The notes under the pieces were generated by a model, which was not told the origin of the DNA, made no database searches, and saw only the letters and a program-made list of their open reading frames with translations. Source: Breoghania sp. (GTDB taxonomy: Bacteria; Pseudomonadota; Alphaproteobacteria; Rhizobiales; Stappiaceae). From it: a stretch of DNA of 64,000 nucleotides. This document shows, piece after piece, positions 8,377 through 16,670 of the stretch. Position 1 is the first letter of the stretch, and each line of letters opens with the position of its first letter. The translations under genes and the position numbers were made by a program. Location of the stretch: NCBI RefSeq assembly GCF_963674635.1, contig NZ_OY771475.1:4376666-4440665 (forward strand), given 5' to 3'.

Positions 8377-8937
8377 TTAGCCGGAGGCACCGCTCAGCCA
8401 CGATTTCAGCGCCAGAATCGTGCGTTCGGCCAGCAGGTTGAGCGTTTCGCCGCTGATGCCGGTCCAGGGGTCTCCGCTGGTCGCGCTGGACGTCTCCTGT
8501 CCGGAGAAGCGATGCACCCGCCGCCCGTTGGCGTCGTAGACGTCAAAGACGTAGATGATGGTCGAAGAGGAATTGTCGCCTGCCGCTGACAGGTGGCCCT
8601 TCACGCGGTAGGTCGCTGGCGCGCCGACTCGGCGGACAAGCGTCAGCCCCTGTCGCTTGGCTTCGTTGCCGAGCCGGTCGGACAGCGAATCGGCGGTGTT
8701 GCCGGGGACGCCGTTGAAAGGTTCAAATGCGAAGGTTGCCTGGCTGGCGGGCACGGCGGCCGCCAACGGGGGCGGGGAGGCCGAGCTTTCGCCGCTTTCT
8801 CCCACGAGGCCCGGCGGGATGTTCCCCGCACAGCCGGACACCAGAAGGAGCCCGGCGAAAAGGGCTGCATGGCGCAGGTGGCCCGAGAATACCTTGGCCA
8901 TGGGGCGTCGGATCGAGGGGGAACGTCGCTCGTTCAT
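8377..8937 (-). CDS. Putative lipoprotein, conserved hypothetical
   Basis: A 186-residue protein with an Arg-rich n-region, hydrophobic stretch AALFAGLLLV and lipobox VSGC, so it should be lipidated on the Cys near residue 36 and sit in the cell envelope. A Pro/Ala-rich linker follows. The globular part (about 66-180) contains alternating strands (ATYRVKGHLSAAGD, STIIYVFDVYDANGRRVHRF) ending in a helix. This resembles uncharacterised lipoproteins of Hyphomicrobiales; no function is known to me. A shorter start at 8901 would leave a more normal signal peptide, so the start is uncertain. Confidence 0.75.
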   Translation of the reverse strand: MNERRSPSIRRPMAKVFSGHLRHAALFAGLLLVSGCAGNIPPGLVGESGESSASPPPLAAAVPASQATFAFEPFNGVPGNTADSLSDRLGNEAKRQGLTLVRRVGAPATYRVKGHLSAAGDNSSSTIIYVFDVYDANGRRVHRFSGQETSSATSGDPWTGISGETLNLLAERTILALKSWLSGASG

Positions 8938-9061
8938 GCCAGCTTTCGCCTGTCATCTGTCGGCAATGGGCGCGTGGTGGCCAGCGCCGCTTCGGGTTTG
9001 CTCTAGCCGGATTTGGCTCAGGAATCCAGCCGCGTCTTGAACGGGACGGTCACGCTGCCTG

Positions 9062-10213
9062 TTATCGCACGATCAGATCGCGCGGCAATTGCGACAGGGA
9101 TTGCGGTTCGTTTTCGCCCGTCAGGTAGGTGCACCCCAGCGTCATGGCCGTGTTGGTTTCCGAATCCATCAAGATCATATGGGCGAAGAGCACCATGTTG
9201 GGTTCGATCTCGGCCTTGTTGCCGCGGTAGAACATCGGCCAGTCCATCCAGGACGGCGCAAAGCGTGCGCCGAGCGAGTAGCCGCAGGCGTTCAGCCGGT
9301 GGGGCATCAGGTCCCGGCGATCCATCTCGCGCGCGTGAGCCTCGAAGACATCGCCGAACGTGTTCCCGGGACGCAGCGTCTTTTCCACCTCGCCCAGAGC
9401 GGCGACAGCCGCTTCATGCAGCTCGATGTGGCGCGCGGAGGCCTCGCCGGTCAACACCGTTCGCATCAGCGCCACGTGGTAGTGGCGGTAGACGCCTGCA
9501 AATTCCAGCGTCACCTGATCGCGTTCGCCCAGACTGCGGCGTCCGCTCTTGTAGCGGCACAACAGGGCATCCATACCGGAGCCGACAATGAACTCGTTGC
9601 CGGGATAGTCGCCGCCTCCCGCAAGAACCGTGTCCTGCATGGCGGCCAGAATGCGGGCCTCGTCGGCACCTGCCCGGATCTCTGCCTCGCCTGCGCGATA
9701 GGCTTCGTCGGCGAGTTCTGCCGCCTTGCGCACATAGGCGATTTCCGCCGGGCTCTTGATTGCCCTCAGGCGTGGAATGAGATCGGAGGCGTCGTTCAGG
9801 TCGGCGAAGGAACGCAGGGCTTCGTCGAGTTCGCGTCCAATACGCCCGGTCATGCCGTGGGTGTCGTATTCGACGCCCAGCTCGCAGCCAAGCAGGTCCA
9901 GCTCGAACAGCAGATCCTTCAGCTGGCCGATGGGGGAGGCCTCACCCAGATCGACCCAGATGCGGATATCGTCAATGATGGAGGTATGATTGGCCTGTCG
10001 CAGATCGGGTGCGCGCGTCAGCAGCACGAAACGGCCGTCCTTCATCACCACGAGGCACTGGAAGAAGCAGAAGCCGAAGGTGTCGTATCCGGTCAGCCAA
10101 TAGTGGCTTTCGGGGGCGAATAACAGCATCGCATCCAGTTTGCGCTTCTTCATCTCGGCCAGAACCTTTTCCAGCCGGGCGCTGAATTCGCTGCGCTCAA
10201 AATGCAATGCCAT
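9062..10213 (-). CDS. M24-fold hydrolase, creatinase/ectoine-hydrolase-like and lacking canonical metal ligands
   Basis: A 383-residue pita-bread (peptidase M24) protein: an N-terminal creatinase-type domain (about 1-140) and a C-terminal catalytic domain. Where metallopeptidases have Asp-x10-Asp, this protein reads EFAGVYRHYHVALMRT (Glu and Ala in those positions). The usual metal-binding Glu near the C-terminus is replaced within MVLFAHMILMD. This pattern is known from metal-independent creatinase and ectoine hydrolase DoeA, so an amidohydrolase on a small molecule is more likely than an aminopeptidase. The ATG at 10213 is 8 bases after the pgeF stop, with GGGAG as ribosome site; the longer frame from 10258 would overlap pgeF. 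Last gene of the lgt-midA-pgeF run. Confidence 0.82.
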   Translation of the reverse strand: MALHFERSEFSARLEKVLAEMKKRKLDAMLLFAPESHYWLTGYDTFGFCFFQCLVVMKDGRFVLLTRAPDLRQANHTSIIDDIRIWVDLGEASPIGQLKDLLFELDLLGCELGVEYDTHGMTGRIGRELDEALRSFADLNDASDLIPRLRAIKSPAEIAYVRKAAELADEAYRAGEAEIRAGADEARILAAMQDTVLAGGGDYPGNEFIVGSGMDALLCRYKSGRRSLGERDQVTLEFAGVYRHYHVALMRTVLTGEASARHIELHEAAVAALGEVEKTLRPGNTFGDVFEAHAREMDRRDLMPHRLNACGYSLGARFAPSWMDWPMFYRGNKAEIEPNMVLFAHMILMDSETNTAMTLGCTYLTGENEPQSLSQLPRDLIVR

Positions 10214-10220
10214 GGTCAAA

Positions 10221-11000
10221 TTACTCCCTGATGCAGATGGCGGAGACCTGACGTCCATAATCTCCTTCGCCGCGATGAGTCATGCGGCGATAGGAATAGA
10301 AATTGTCTTCTTCCGCATATGTGCAACGCCCAAGACTGGTAGCGCTTGCGATGCCTGTCGCCTGCAGGCGGTCCACGATATAGGCGGGCAGATCGAACAT
10401 CGCGTGGCCGGGCTTTTCCGAAGGCGTGAAATAGCGCTCGTTCTTCTGTTCGTGTCCCGTGAAACTCTCGACGAACTCGCCGCCGACCTCATAGGCTCTT
10501 GCCGAAATGCAGGGGCCCAGAACGGCAATGATCCGGTCGCGCTCCGCATCGAGTGCGATCATGGCTTCGATGGTCGATTCCAGAATGCCGCCGAGTGCGC
10601 CGCGCCAGCCCGCATGGGCTGCGCCAACGACACGGGCCTCCGGATCGACGAAGAGGACCGGGCCGCAGTCGGCCGTCGAAATGCCGAGAATGAGGCCCGG
10701 CTGGTCGGTGACCATGGCGTCGGCCTTCGGGCCTTCACCGGCCGCCCAGGGTTCGCGCACGGTGACGGCGTTGGCGGAGTGGTGCTGATAGGGGCTGACG
10801 AGACGGTCGGCGCCCAGGCCGAAGCTGGAAGCCACGCGGGCACGGTTCTCGTTCACATTGGCGCGCGCATCGTCGGAGCCAAGGCCGATATTGAGGCTTG
10901 CATAAATGCCATCGGAGACGCCGCCATTGCGGGTGAAGAAACCGTGGGCAATGCCGGGAAGGTCTGCGAGATCGGGGGCGGAAATCATCTTGGGCCTCAT
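10221..11000 (-). CDS. pgeF: Peptidoglycan editing factor PgeF (YfiH, Cu-oxidase_4 family)
   Basis: A 259-residue cytoplasmic protein of the YfiH family, which in E. coli corrects mis-incorporated L-Ser in peptidoglycan precursors and has been called polyphenol oxidase or laccase-domain protein. The signature metal-site residues are present: His in SPYQHHSANAV, Cys in ISTADCGPVLF and His in GAAHAGWRGALGG. The C-terminal GRCTYAEEDNFYSYRR segment is also typical. It lies between midA and the M24 gene, 8 bases from the latter's start. Confidence 0.93.
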   Translation of the reverse strand: MRPKMISAPDLADLPGIAHGFFTRNGGVSDGIYASLNIGLGSDDARANVNENRARVASSFGLGADRLVSPYQHHSANAVTVREPWAAGEGPKADAMVTDQPGLILGISTADCGPVLFVDPEARVVGAAHAGWRGALGGILESTIEAMIALDAERDRIIAVLGPCISARAYEVGGEFVESFTGHEQKNERYFTPSEKPGHAMFDLPAYIVDRLQATGIASATSLGRCTYAEEDNFYSYRRMTHRGEGDYGRQVSAICIRE

Positions 11001-11079
11001 CGGAACAGAAAACCGCGGCCCGCGATCCTGCGGCCCGATGCGGGGACTGTCAAACGTTGTCGTAATGTAAGGTCGTGTG

Positions 11080-12186
11080 TCAGATCGTGAAGGGGCGTGG
11101 GGCGGCGGCCTGACCGGTCACGGCCAGCACCTTGAAAAGTGTACCCATCTGCTCAGGTCCGGCGAGCCGCTCCACATCATCGCGCAAGCGGTCCTGCACC
11201 GCGTGGTCCTTGCCCGAGCCCAGGCGGCCCGCGCGCTCCAGAAGGCCCAACGCGATGAGGAAATCGCCCTGTGTCATCGGCCCGTGCGCTGTCGCGCCCG
11301 CTTCGACGGCGGCACGTGCGAGCGCCTCGAAATTCACATGGGCTGTGAGATCGGCTTGGCCCGGATTGGCCAGCGGGTCGGCGAAGGCGTGCCTTTCCAG
11401 CGCCTGCAACGTGTCGCCAATGGCGGTGCGCTCATAGCCGTAATCAATGGCGAGCGCCGCGCCGCCATGCGCTTTCAGGCGGGCTGCGATCTGCGACATG
11501 ATCGCGTTGGAAAGCGGTTGGGTTTCAACGATCGCGCCGGGCCCGATGTTGCGGCTGGCCGGGTTCGCGATCTCGTTTGGCAGGCCAGCCGTGTCCAGAC
11601 GGCCGGGGCCTGCGGCGAAGATGAAGCCCGTGCCTTGCGGGTTCAGCCCGACCATCCGTTCACGCCAGCCCTCGCTGGTGAGCACATATTGGTGGATGGG
11701 CAGCGCGTCGAAAAACTCGTTGGCGACCAGCAGTGTCGGGCCTTCAGGCACCTCCGCCAGCGTCTCGTGCCATGTGCAGGCAACGGGGGCGGCCTGGAGG
11801 GTCTGTTGCTGGAGGTCGCGCAGATGCGGGCTGGTTTCCACCATGTGGACATGGACAGCCTTTGCGAAGGCCGGTTCAAGGCGCGCCAGACGCAGCATGT
11901 CGGCCATCAGTGTGCCGCGGCCCGGGCCCAGTTCCACAAGGTGAACGCTGTTCGGTCTGCCGATGGTTTCCCAGGTTTCGAGGCACCAGGCGCCGATCAT
12001 TTCGCCGAACATCTGGCTCACTTCCGGCGCGGTCGTGAAATCGCCCTCGCTGCCGAAGGGCGTACGGGTCATGTAGTAGCCATGTTCCGGATCCGACAGG
12101 CACATGGTCATGAAGTCGGCGACCGTGATCGGGCCGGTCCGCTCGATCAGCGAATGGATGCGGGCCTTCAGGGGCGTCTCGGTCAT
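11080..12186 (-). CDS. MidA/NDUFAF7-family SAM-dependent methyltransferase
   Basis: A 368-residue protein matching the MidA/NDUFAF7 family, whose mitochondrial member methylates an Arg of a complex I subunit. Features are the N-terminal PITVADFMTMCLSDPEHGYY, the GDFTTAPEVSQMFGEMIG motif and the SAM loop HLVELGPGRGTLMADML. Later come the LLVANEFFDALP and YGYERTAIGDTLQA segments. The start codon overlaps the lgt stop by four bases (ATGA), so it is translationally coupled to lgt. Arginine methylation of a respiratory-complex subunit is an inference from the family. Confidence 0.92.
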   Translation of the reverse strand: MTETPLKARIHSLIERTGPITVADFMTMCLSDPEHGYYMTRTPFGSEGDFTTAPEVSQMFGEMIGAWCLETWETIGRPNSVHLVELGPGRGTLMADMLRLARLEPAFAKAVHVHMVETSPHLRDLQQQTLQAAPVACTWHETLAEVPEGPTLLVANEFFDALPIHQYVLTSEGWRERMVGLNPQGTGFIFAAGPGRLDTAGLPNEIANPASRNIGPGAIVETQPLSNAIMSQIAARLKAHGGAALAIDYGYERTAIGDTLQALERHAFADPLANPGQADLTAHVNFEALARAAVEAGATAHGPMTQGDFLIALGLLERAGRLGSGKDHAVQDRLRDDVERLAGPEQMGTLFKVLAVTGQAAAPRPFTI

Positions 12187-13025
12187 TTGCCCCCCTTGGC
12201 CCCTGCTTTTTCCGGCGTCCGGCGTGCGGCCCAGATCATCAGCACCAGCCCCGCGAGGATCATCGGAAGCGAAAGCTGCATGCCCATTGTTGTGCCGAAG
12301 GTGAGAAAGCCGATCTGCTCATCGGGCATGCGGAAATATTCCCCCACGGTGCGTGTGACGCCATAACCGGCGGAAAAGGCGCCTGCAATGAAGCCGGGGC
12401 GCTGCAGCAGGCCGAAACGGTGGCTCAGGAGCCGCATCACCACAAAGAGCAACACGCCTTCAAGGGCCGCTTCATAAAGCTGGCTGGGGTGGCGCGGCAG
12501 AGGTCCGGCATTGGGAAAGATCACGCCCCACGGCACATCGGTGACCCGGCCCCAAAGCTCGGAATTCGCGAAATTGGCCAGACGACCGAAGAAGAGGCCG
12601 ATGGGGGCGGCGGTTCCGGCAAGGTCGAAGAGCGTCAGAAGAGGGATGCCGCGCAATCGGGCAAACAGGATCATCGCGACGACGGTACCCAGAAAGCCGC
12701 CATGAAAGGACATGCCGCCCTGCCAGACATGCAGGATTTCGACCGGATGATCCATGAAGTAGGGCAGGTTGTAGACCAGCACGTAGCCAAGCCTGCCGCC
12801 CAGAACAATGCCGAAGGTTGCCCACAGCACGAAATCGTCGATATCGGCGACGGAGGGGTGTTGCGTGCCCTTCCACAGCCGCTCCTGGCGCACCAGCCGC
12901 ATCATGTAACGCCAGGCAAGCAGAATGCCGACGATATAGGCCAGCGCGTACCAGCGCAGCGCGAAGGGGCCGAGTTCGATCAATACGGGGTCGATCGGGG
13001 GGAAGGGGAGGGCGAGAAGGGGCAT
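12183..13025 (-). CDS. lgt: Prolipoprotein diacylglyceryl transferase
   Basis: Inner-membrane enzyme that attaches diacylglycerol to the lipobox Cys of prolipoproteins. 280 residues with about seven hydrophobic segments. The catalytic-site motifs GGMSFHGGFLG, FFGRLANFANSELWGR and PRHPSQLYEAALEG are all present. It starts the leftward lgt-midA-pgeF-M24 operon and is divergent from ubiK. Its substrates in this window include the lipoproteins encoded at 8.4 and 59.2 kb. Confidence 0.97.
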   Translation of the reverse strand: MPLLALPFPPIDPVLIELGPFALRWYALAYIVGILLAWRYMMRLVRQERLWKGTQHPSVADIDDFVLWATFGIVLGGRLGYVLVYNLPYFMDHPVEILHVWQGGMSFHGGFLGTVVAMILFARLRGIPLLTLFDLAGTAAPIGLFFGRLANFANSELWGRVTDVPWGVIFPNAGPLPRHPSQLYEAALEGVLLFVVMRLLSHRFGLLQRPGFIAGAFSAGYGVTRTVGEYFRMPDEQIGFLTFGTTMGMQLSLPMILAGLVLMIWAARRTPEKAGAKGGK

Positions 13026-13304
13026 CGGGCCTCATGGTGTCGGGCGCAAAGGATCCTGGTGATGGCCTGCGCTGACGGGCCGGTCGAACGGTGCCGGTCC
13101 GGTTCGCGGCGGACGTTGGGCATTTGCGAAGGCGTAGTCAAGTCTGCTTGCACCAACCCACAAGGGGGGGCTGCGCGCGCAGATGTTGCAGTGGGGGGCA
13201 AACCGACATAACTAGAAGGAAAGGATCGCCCCCGGAGACTGCCGGAATTGACCGCGCCGGGCAGATTGCACCGAATTTGAATCGCCGATGGCCAAGGAGC
13301 TCTC

Positions 13305-13646
13305 ATGACCCAATCCACCAATCGTGTCTTCGACGATTTCGCCAAGCTCATGACCGATGCCGCCGGAATGGCGCAAGGTGTCCGCCGCGAGGTGGAAACC
13401 GCGTTCAGGGCGCAGGCCGAACGCTTTCTTGCCGATATGGACGTCGTCTCGCGCGAAGAGTTCGAGGCGGTGAAGGATATGGCGGCCAAAGCCCGCGAAG
13501 AGGCAGATGCCCTCGCCGCGCGGGTCGAGGCGCTTGAAAAGGCCCTTTCCGGTACCGGAGAAGAGGCGGAGAAGCCCGCCGCGAAATCCTCCGCCAAATC
13601 CACATCTTCGCGCCGTTCCGGCGCCAAGGGCGCGGACGCGTCCTGA
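13305..13646 (+). CDS. ubiK: BMFP-domain ubiquinone biosynthesis accessory factor (UbiK-like)
   Basis: A 113-residue protein with the BMFP domain (DUF526): an amphipathic N-terminal helix (RVFDDFAKLMTDAAGMAQGV), the REEFEAVKDMAAKAREE segment and a coiled coil (ALAARVEALEKAL) up to about residue 85. A Lys/Ser/Ala-rich disordered tail follows. UbiK homologues bind membranes and assist aerobic ubiquinone synthesis. The gene is alone between lgt and ybjN. Symbol assigned by family only. Confidence 0.85.
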   Translation: MTQSTNRVFDDFAKLMTDAAGMAQGVRREVETAFRAQAERFLADMDVVSREEFEAVKDMAAKAREEADALAARVEALEKALSGTGEEAEKPAAKSSAKSTSSRRSGAKGADAS

Positions 13647-14059
13647 CGGTTGCGAGATCGCGGGGCCGCGCAAGGCCCCGCGTGATCTCAGGCGGCGGCG
13701 TTGTTCGGGCGGGGGCGCTTTCACCGCGTTTGTCGCGCGGTCCCGGCTGGTTTCCCTGTGGCGTTGAGCGTGGTTCGCCGCGGCTTCTCCACAAGGAATT
13801 GCGAAGGTGCGTGAAAGTGGTGATTTCGCGCTGCGACATTATCGATTTATACTGAATCCAGAGATAGATTCGTAAATGTTGTCACATTCATAGATGTTGT
13901 CACGAGGTCGTCACGGCCTTACGATGAAGATGACGCGGAATTATCCGGAAGATCTGGGCTATTCAGGTTCTTGTCTTCCAAATTCAGCCTGATTGGGCGC
14001 TCTGGCCCGCTTTGGCGGCATGAGTTGGCTCTTTCAGATGCCAGGCGCGGAGATCGCTC
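13647..14059. promoter_or_regulatory. Intergenic region with a hairpin and repeated TTGTCAC boxes upstream of ybjN-proC
   Basis: A palindromic hairpin at 13654-13689 (GAGATC..CGGGGCC with GGCCCCG..GATCTC) follows ubiK and may end its transcript, although no T-run is seen. Further on, ATGTTGTCAC occurs at 13877-13886 and 13895-13904, with a partial copy (GTCGTCAC) at 13908-13915, inside an AT-richer stretch. These could be regulator-binding repeats for the downstream ybjN-proC pair. No coding sequence is supported here. Confidence 0.45.
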
Positions 14060-14560
14060 ATGAGCCTGATCGAAATCGAAGCCGACCGGCCATCAAATCC
14101 CGTCGACACAATCGAACAGATTGCCGCCATCAATGACTGGGCGTTTGAGCGCTCGGGCGAAGACGAGATCACGATCTCCGTCACCGCCCACTGGTGTGAC
14201 TATCATGTCTCCTTCTCATGGATGGAGGACGTGGAGGCGTTGCATCTGGCCTGTGCTTTTGACCTGAAGGTCGGTGAAGCGCGGCGCACCGAGGTGGTGC
14301 GCTTGCTGGCACTGGTCAACGAGCAGCTGTGGATGGGCCATTTCGATCTGTGGAACCGCGAAGGCGTGGTGATTTTCCGCCAATCCCTGCTGCTGGCGGG
14401 TGGCGCGGAAGCCAATCCGGAGCAGATCGAAGGTCTGCTGAACAATGCTCTTGAGTCCTGCGAACGCTACTATCAGGCGTTCCAGTTTGTTGTCTGGGCC
14501 GGGAAAAGCGCCGCGGAGGCGTTGGAAACGGTCATGTTCGAGACTGTCGGCGAAGCATGA
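14060..14560 (+). CDS. YbjN-domain protein
   Basis: A 166-residue cytoplasmic protein of the YbjN (DUF1790) family, with a fold related to type III secretion chaperones. The domain spans about residues 10-155 (PVDTIEQIAAINDWAFERSGEDE, then a WCDYHVSFSW strand and ALVNEQLWMGHFDLW). It overlaps proC by four bases (ATGA), a coupling often seen in Alphaproteobacteria. YbjN proteins have been linked to sensory and stress phenotypes in enterobacteria; the role here is unknown. Confidence 0.87.
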   Translation: MSLIEIEADRPSNPVDTIEQIAAINDWAFERSGEDEITISVTAHWCDYHVSFSWMEDVEALHLACAFDLKVGEARRTEVVRLLALVNEQLWMGHFDLWNREGVVIFRQSLLLAGGAEANPEQIEGLLNNALESCERYYQAFQFVVWAGKSAAEALETVMFETVGEA

Positions 14561-15372
14561 ATCTTACGAAATCCAACCCGCTTCTTCTTGTCGGTGCCGG
14601 CAAGATGGGAGGGGCAATGCTCAGTGGCTGGGTCGATCAGGGGATCGATCCGGCCGCCCTCATCGTTTGCGACCCCCGTCCTTCCGACGAAATGGCCGCG
14701 CTGTTTTCCAAAAAGGGCATCCGCCATGTCACGGAGGCTCCCGTCGGGCTGACGCCTGCCGTGGTGCTTGTGGCCGTGAAACCGCAGATGATGGACGCGG
14801 CGCTGGAGCCGTTGAAGCCTGTTGTCGGGCCGGAAACGCTTGTCGTTTCGGTGGCCGCTGGCAAGATGATCGCGACCTTTGAGGCGGCTTTCGGCCAGGT
14901 GCCGGTGGTGCGCGCCATGCCGAATACGCCGGCGCAGGTTCAGCGCGGCATGACGGCCCTCTTCGCCAGCCCCGCTGTCTCGCGCGAGCAGAAGACGCTG
15001 GTGGAAGAGCTTCTGTCCGGTATCGGCGCGGTGGCCTGGCTTGAAAATGAGGGCCAGATGGATGCGGTTACCGCCGTGTCCGGCTCCGGGCCCGCCTATG
15101 TGTTCCTGATGGCGGAATGTCTGGCGGAAGCCGGACGCAAGGCCGGGCTTTCACCGGAACTTGCGGCCAAGCTCGCCCGCCAGACGGTGGCGGGGGCCGG
15201 CGAACTGCTCTATCGCTCGGATCTGGAGGCAGGCACACTTCGCAAGAACGTGACCTCTCCGGGGGGCACCACGGCGGCGGCGCTGGACGTCCTGATGGCC
15301 GATGACGGTTTTCAGCCATTGCTGGATGCGGCGGTCGCCGCAGCGGCGAAGCGGTCGCAGGAATTGAGCTGA
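14557..15372 (+). CDS. proC: Pyrroline-5-carboxylate reductase
   Basis: Last step of proline synthesis: NAD(P)H-dependent reduction of pyrroline-5-carboxylate. 271 residues. The Rossmann motif is LLVGAGKMGGAMLSGW; VLVAVKPQMM and VRAMPNTPAQVQRGMTAL are the next conserved blocks. The C-terminal active-site region SGSGPAYVFLMAECLAEAG and the TSPGGTTAAALDVL signature are complete. Translation is coupled to ybjN through an ATGA overlap. Confidence 0.97.
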   Translation: MNLTKSNPLLLVGAGKMGGAMLSGWVDQGIDPAALIVCDPRPSDEMAALFSKKGIRHVTEAPVGLTPAVVLVAVKPQMMDAALEPLKPVVGPETLVVSVAAGKMIATFEAAFGQVPVVRAMPNTPAQVQRGMTALFASPAVSREQKTLVEELLSGIGAVAWLENEGQMDAVTAVSGSGPAYVFLMAECLAEAGRKAGLSPELAAKLARQTVAGAGELLYRSDLEAGTLRKNVTSPGGTTAAALDVLMADDGFQPLLDAAVAAAAKRSQELS

Positions 15373-15450
15373 CGCGAAGGGCCTGCCTGTGCGCGGCCTT
15401 TCCTTCGCCCGATTGACGGCCTATCTCTTCTTCAAACGGAGGAGCCTGCC

Positions 15451-16155
15451 ATGACGAGCGAAAAGACCCGCAAGACCATCCTTGACGCCTTCATGGATCT
15501 GGTGGCCGAAAGGCCATGGCCGGATGTGACCATGGCGGAAGTGGCCGAACGCGCAAAGGTCAAGCCGTCCGCTCTGCGCAAGGCCTATGACGGGCGCATG
15601 GCGATCCTTGCCGACTATTTCCGCCGGATTGATGCGGAGGTGCTCGATGGCAGCGATCCCGACCTTGCCGATGAAGCGGCGGTCGACCGTCTTTTCGATG
15701 TTTTGATGCGTCGCCTTGATGCGCTTGAGGAGCACAAGTCCTCGCTGCGCGCATTGGCACGTGCCGCGCGACGCGATCCGGTTCTGGCCGCCGAGCTCAA
15801 CGCCCTGGCCCTGACCTCGCAACGCTGGATGCTCACCGCGGCGGGCATCACCGTCAGCGGTCTGGGTGGTCTAGCGCTGACGCAGGCGCTTGTCGTGGCT
15901 TTCCTGCGGGTTCTGAAGGTCTGGTTCAAGGACGAGGATCCCGGGCAGGCGGCCACGATGGCGGCCCTTGATCGCGAACTGAAGCGCGGGGCAGGCGTCA
16001 TGGAGCGCATCGACCGCGCGGAGCGGTGGTGCCGGCCTTTCAAGCGTGCGTTCAGCAGGGCGCGAAGCCATCGAGGACGTCCTGGCGCAGCCAGTGCCGA
16101 GGCAGCGGTGCGTGACGGCGGGTCCCCGGCGCCGGATGCTTCCGCCCCGGCCTGA
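15451..16155 (+). CDS. TetR/AcrR-family transcriptional regulator
   Basis: A 234-residue regulator. The N-terminal helix-turn-helix (about residues 5-52: RKTILDAFMDLVAERPWPDVTMAEVAERAKVKPSALRKAYDGRMAIL) is TetR-like, though the recognition helix is atypical. A helical ligand or dimer domain follows, then an Arg/Pro/Ala-rich tail of about 40 residues without predicted structure. It lies 78 bases after proC on the same strand, with GGAGGAG-like sequence before the ATG. Target genes are unknown. Confidence 0.85.
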   Translation: MTSEKTRKTILDAFMDLVAERPWPDVTMAEVAERAKVKPSALRKAYDGRMAILADYFRRIDAEVLDGSDPDLADEAAVDRLFDVLMRRLDALEEHKSSLRALARAARRDPVLAAELNALALTSQRWMLTAAGITVSGLGGLALTQALVVAFLRVLKVWFKDEDPGQAATMAALDRELKRGAGVMERIDRAERWCRPFKRAFSRARSHRGRPGAASAEAAVRDGGSPAPDASAPA

Positions 16156-16269
16156 GGCCATCCGATTTTCTCCCACAAACTTTCCGTGAGGAAAGTGCTG
16201 ACCTGCTCGACAGGAAAGACGAATGCCTGTTCTGTCATGGACGAGGTGTTTTTCGGGAGGGCAGCATCC

Positions 16270-16635
16270 ATGCACAAGGATACGACGGCGCAGCGCGCCG
16301 CTGAGATCGCGTTCGACGATTTTCTGAAGGTCGATATCCGTGTTGGCACGGTCATCGCGGTGAAGGATTTCCCAAAGGCGCGCAAACCCGCCTACATCCT
16401 GCATATCGATTTCGGAGCGGAAATCGGAGTGCGCAAATGCTCTGCGCAGATTACCCGCCATTATACGCCTGAGACCCTCATCGGTCGGCAGGTCATGTCC
16501 GTTGTCAATTTTCCCTCACGCCAGATAGGGCCGATCATGTCGGAAGTTCTCACGGTGGGCTTTCCCGATGAGACTGGCGAGGTGGTGCTGGCCGGGCCCG
16601 ACAGGCCGGTGCCAAATGGCATGCGCATGTTCTAG
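16270..16635 (+). CDS. csaA: CsaA-type tRNA-binding protein
   Basis: A 121-residue protein consisting of one OB-fold tRNA-binding domain (EMAP-II/Trbp111-like) with the hallmark DFLKVDIRVGTVIAVKDFP and the C-terminal VNFPSRQIGPIMSEVL. CsaA forms homodimers, binds the tRNA elbow and has been described as an export-related chaperone in Bacillus. The start at 16270 is preceded by GGGAGG at a suitable distance; the frame is open from 16186, but that part is not family-like. Convergent with the kinase gene. Confidence 0.92.
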   Translation: MHKDTTAQRAAEIAFDDFLKVDIRVGTVIAVKDFPKARKPAYILHIDFGAEIGVRKCSAQITRHYTPETLIGRQVMSVVNFPSRQIGPIMSEVLTVGFPDETGEVVLAGPDRPVPNGMRMF

Positions 16636-16670
16636 CGCCTGTCGCACGCGCCGCCTCCTCAGGACTGGGG

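Noticed and set aside
9062..10213. Annotation of the M24 protein as a Xaa-Pro aminopeptidase
   Set aside because: The Asp/Asp and C-terminal Glu metal ligands are missing, so the peptidase name would mislead.
11077..12366. 429-codon plus-strand frame opposite midA and lgt
   Set aside because: Runs through two real genes on the other strand and lacks motifs.
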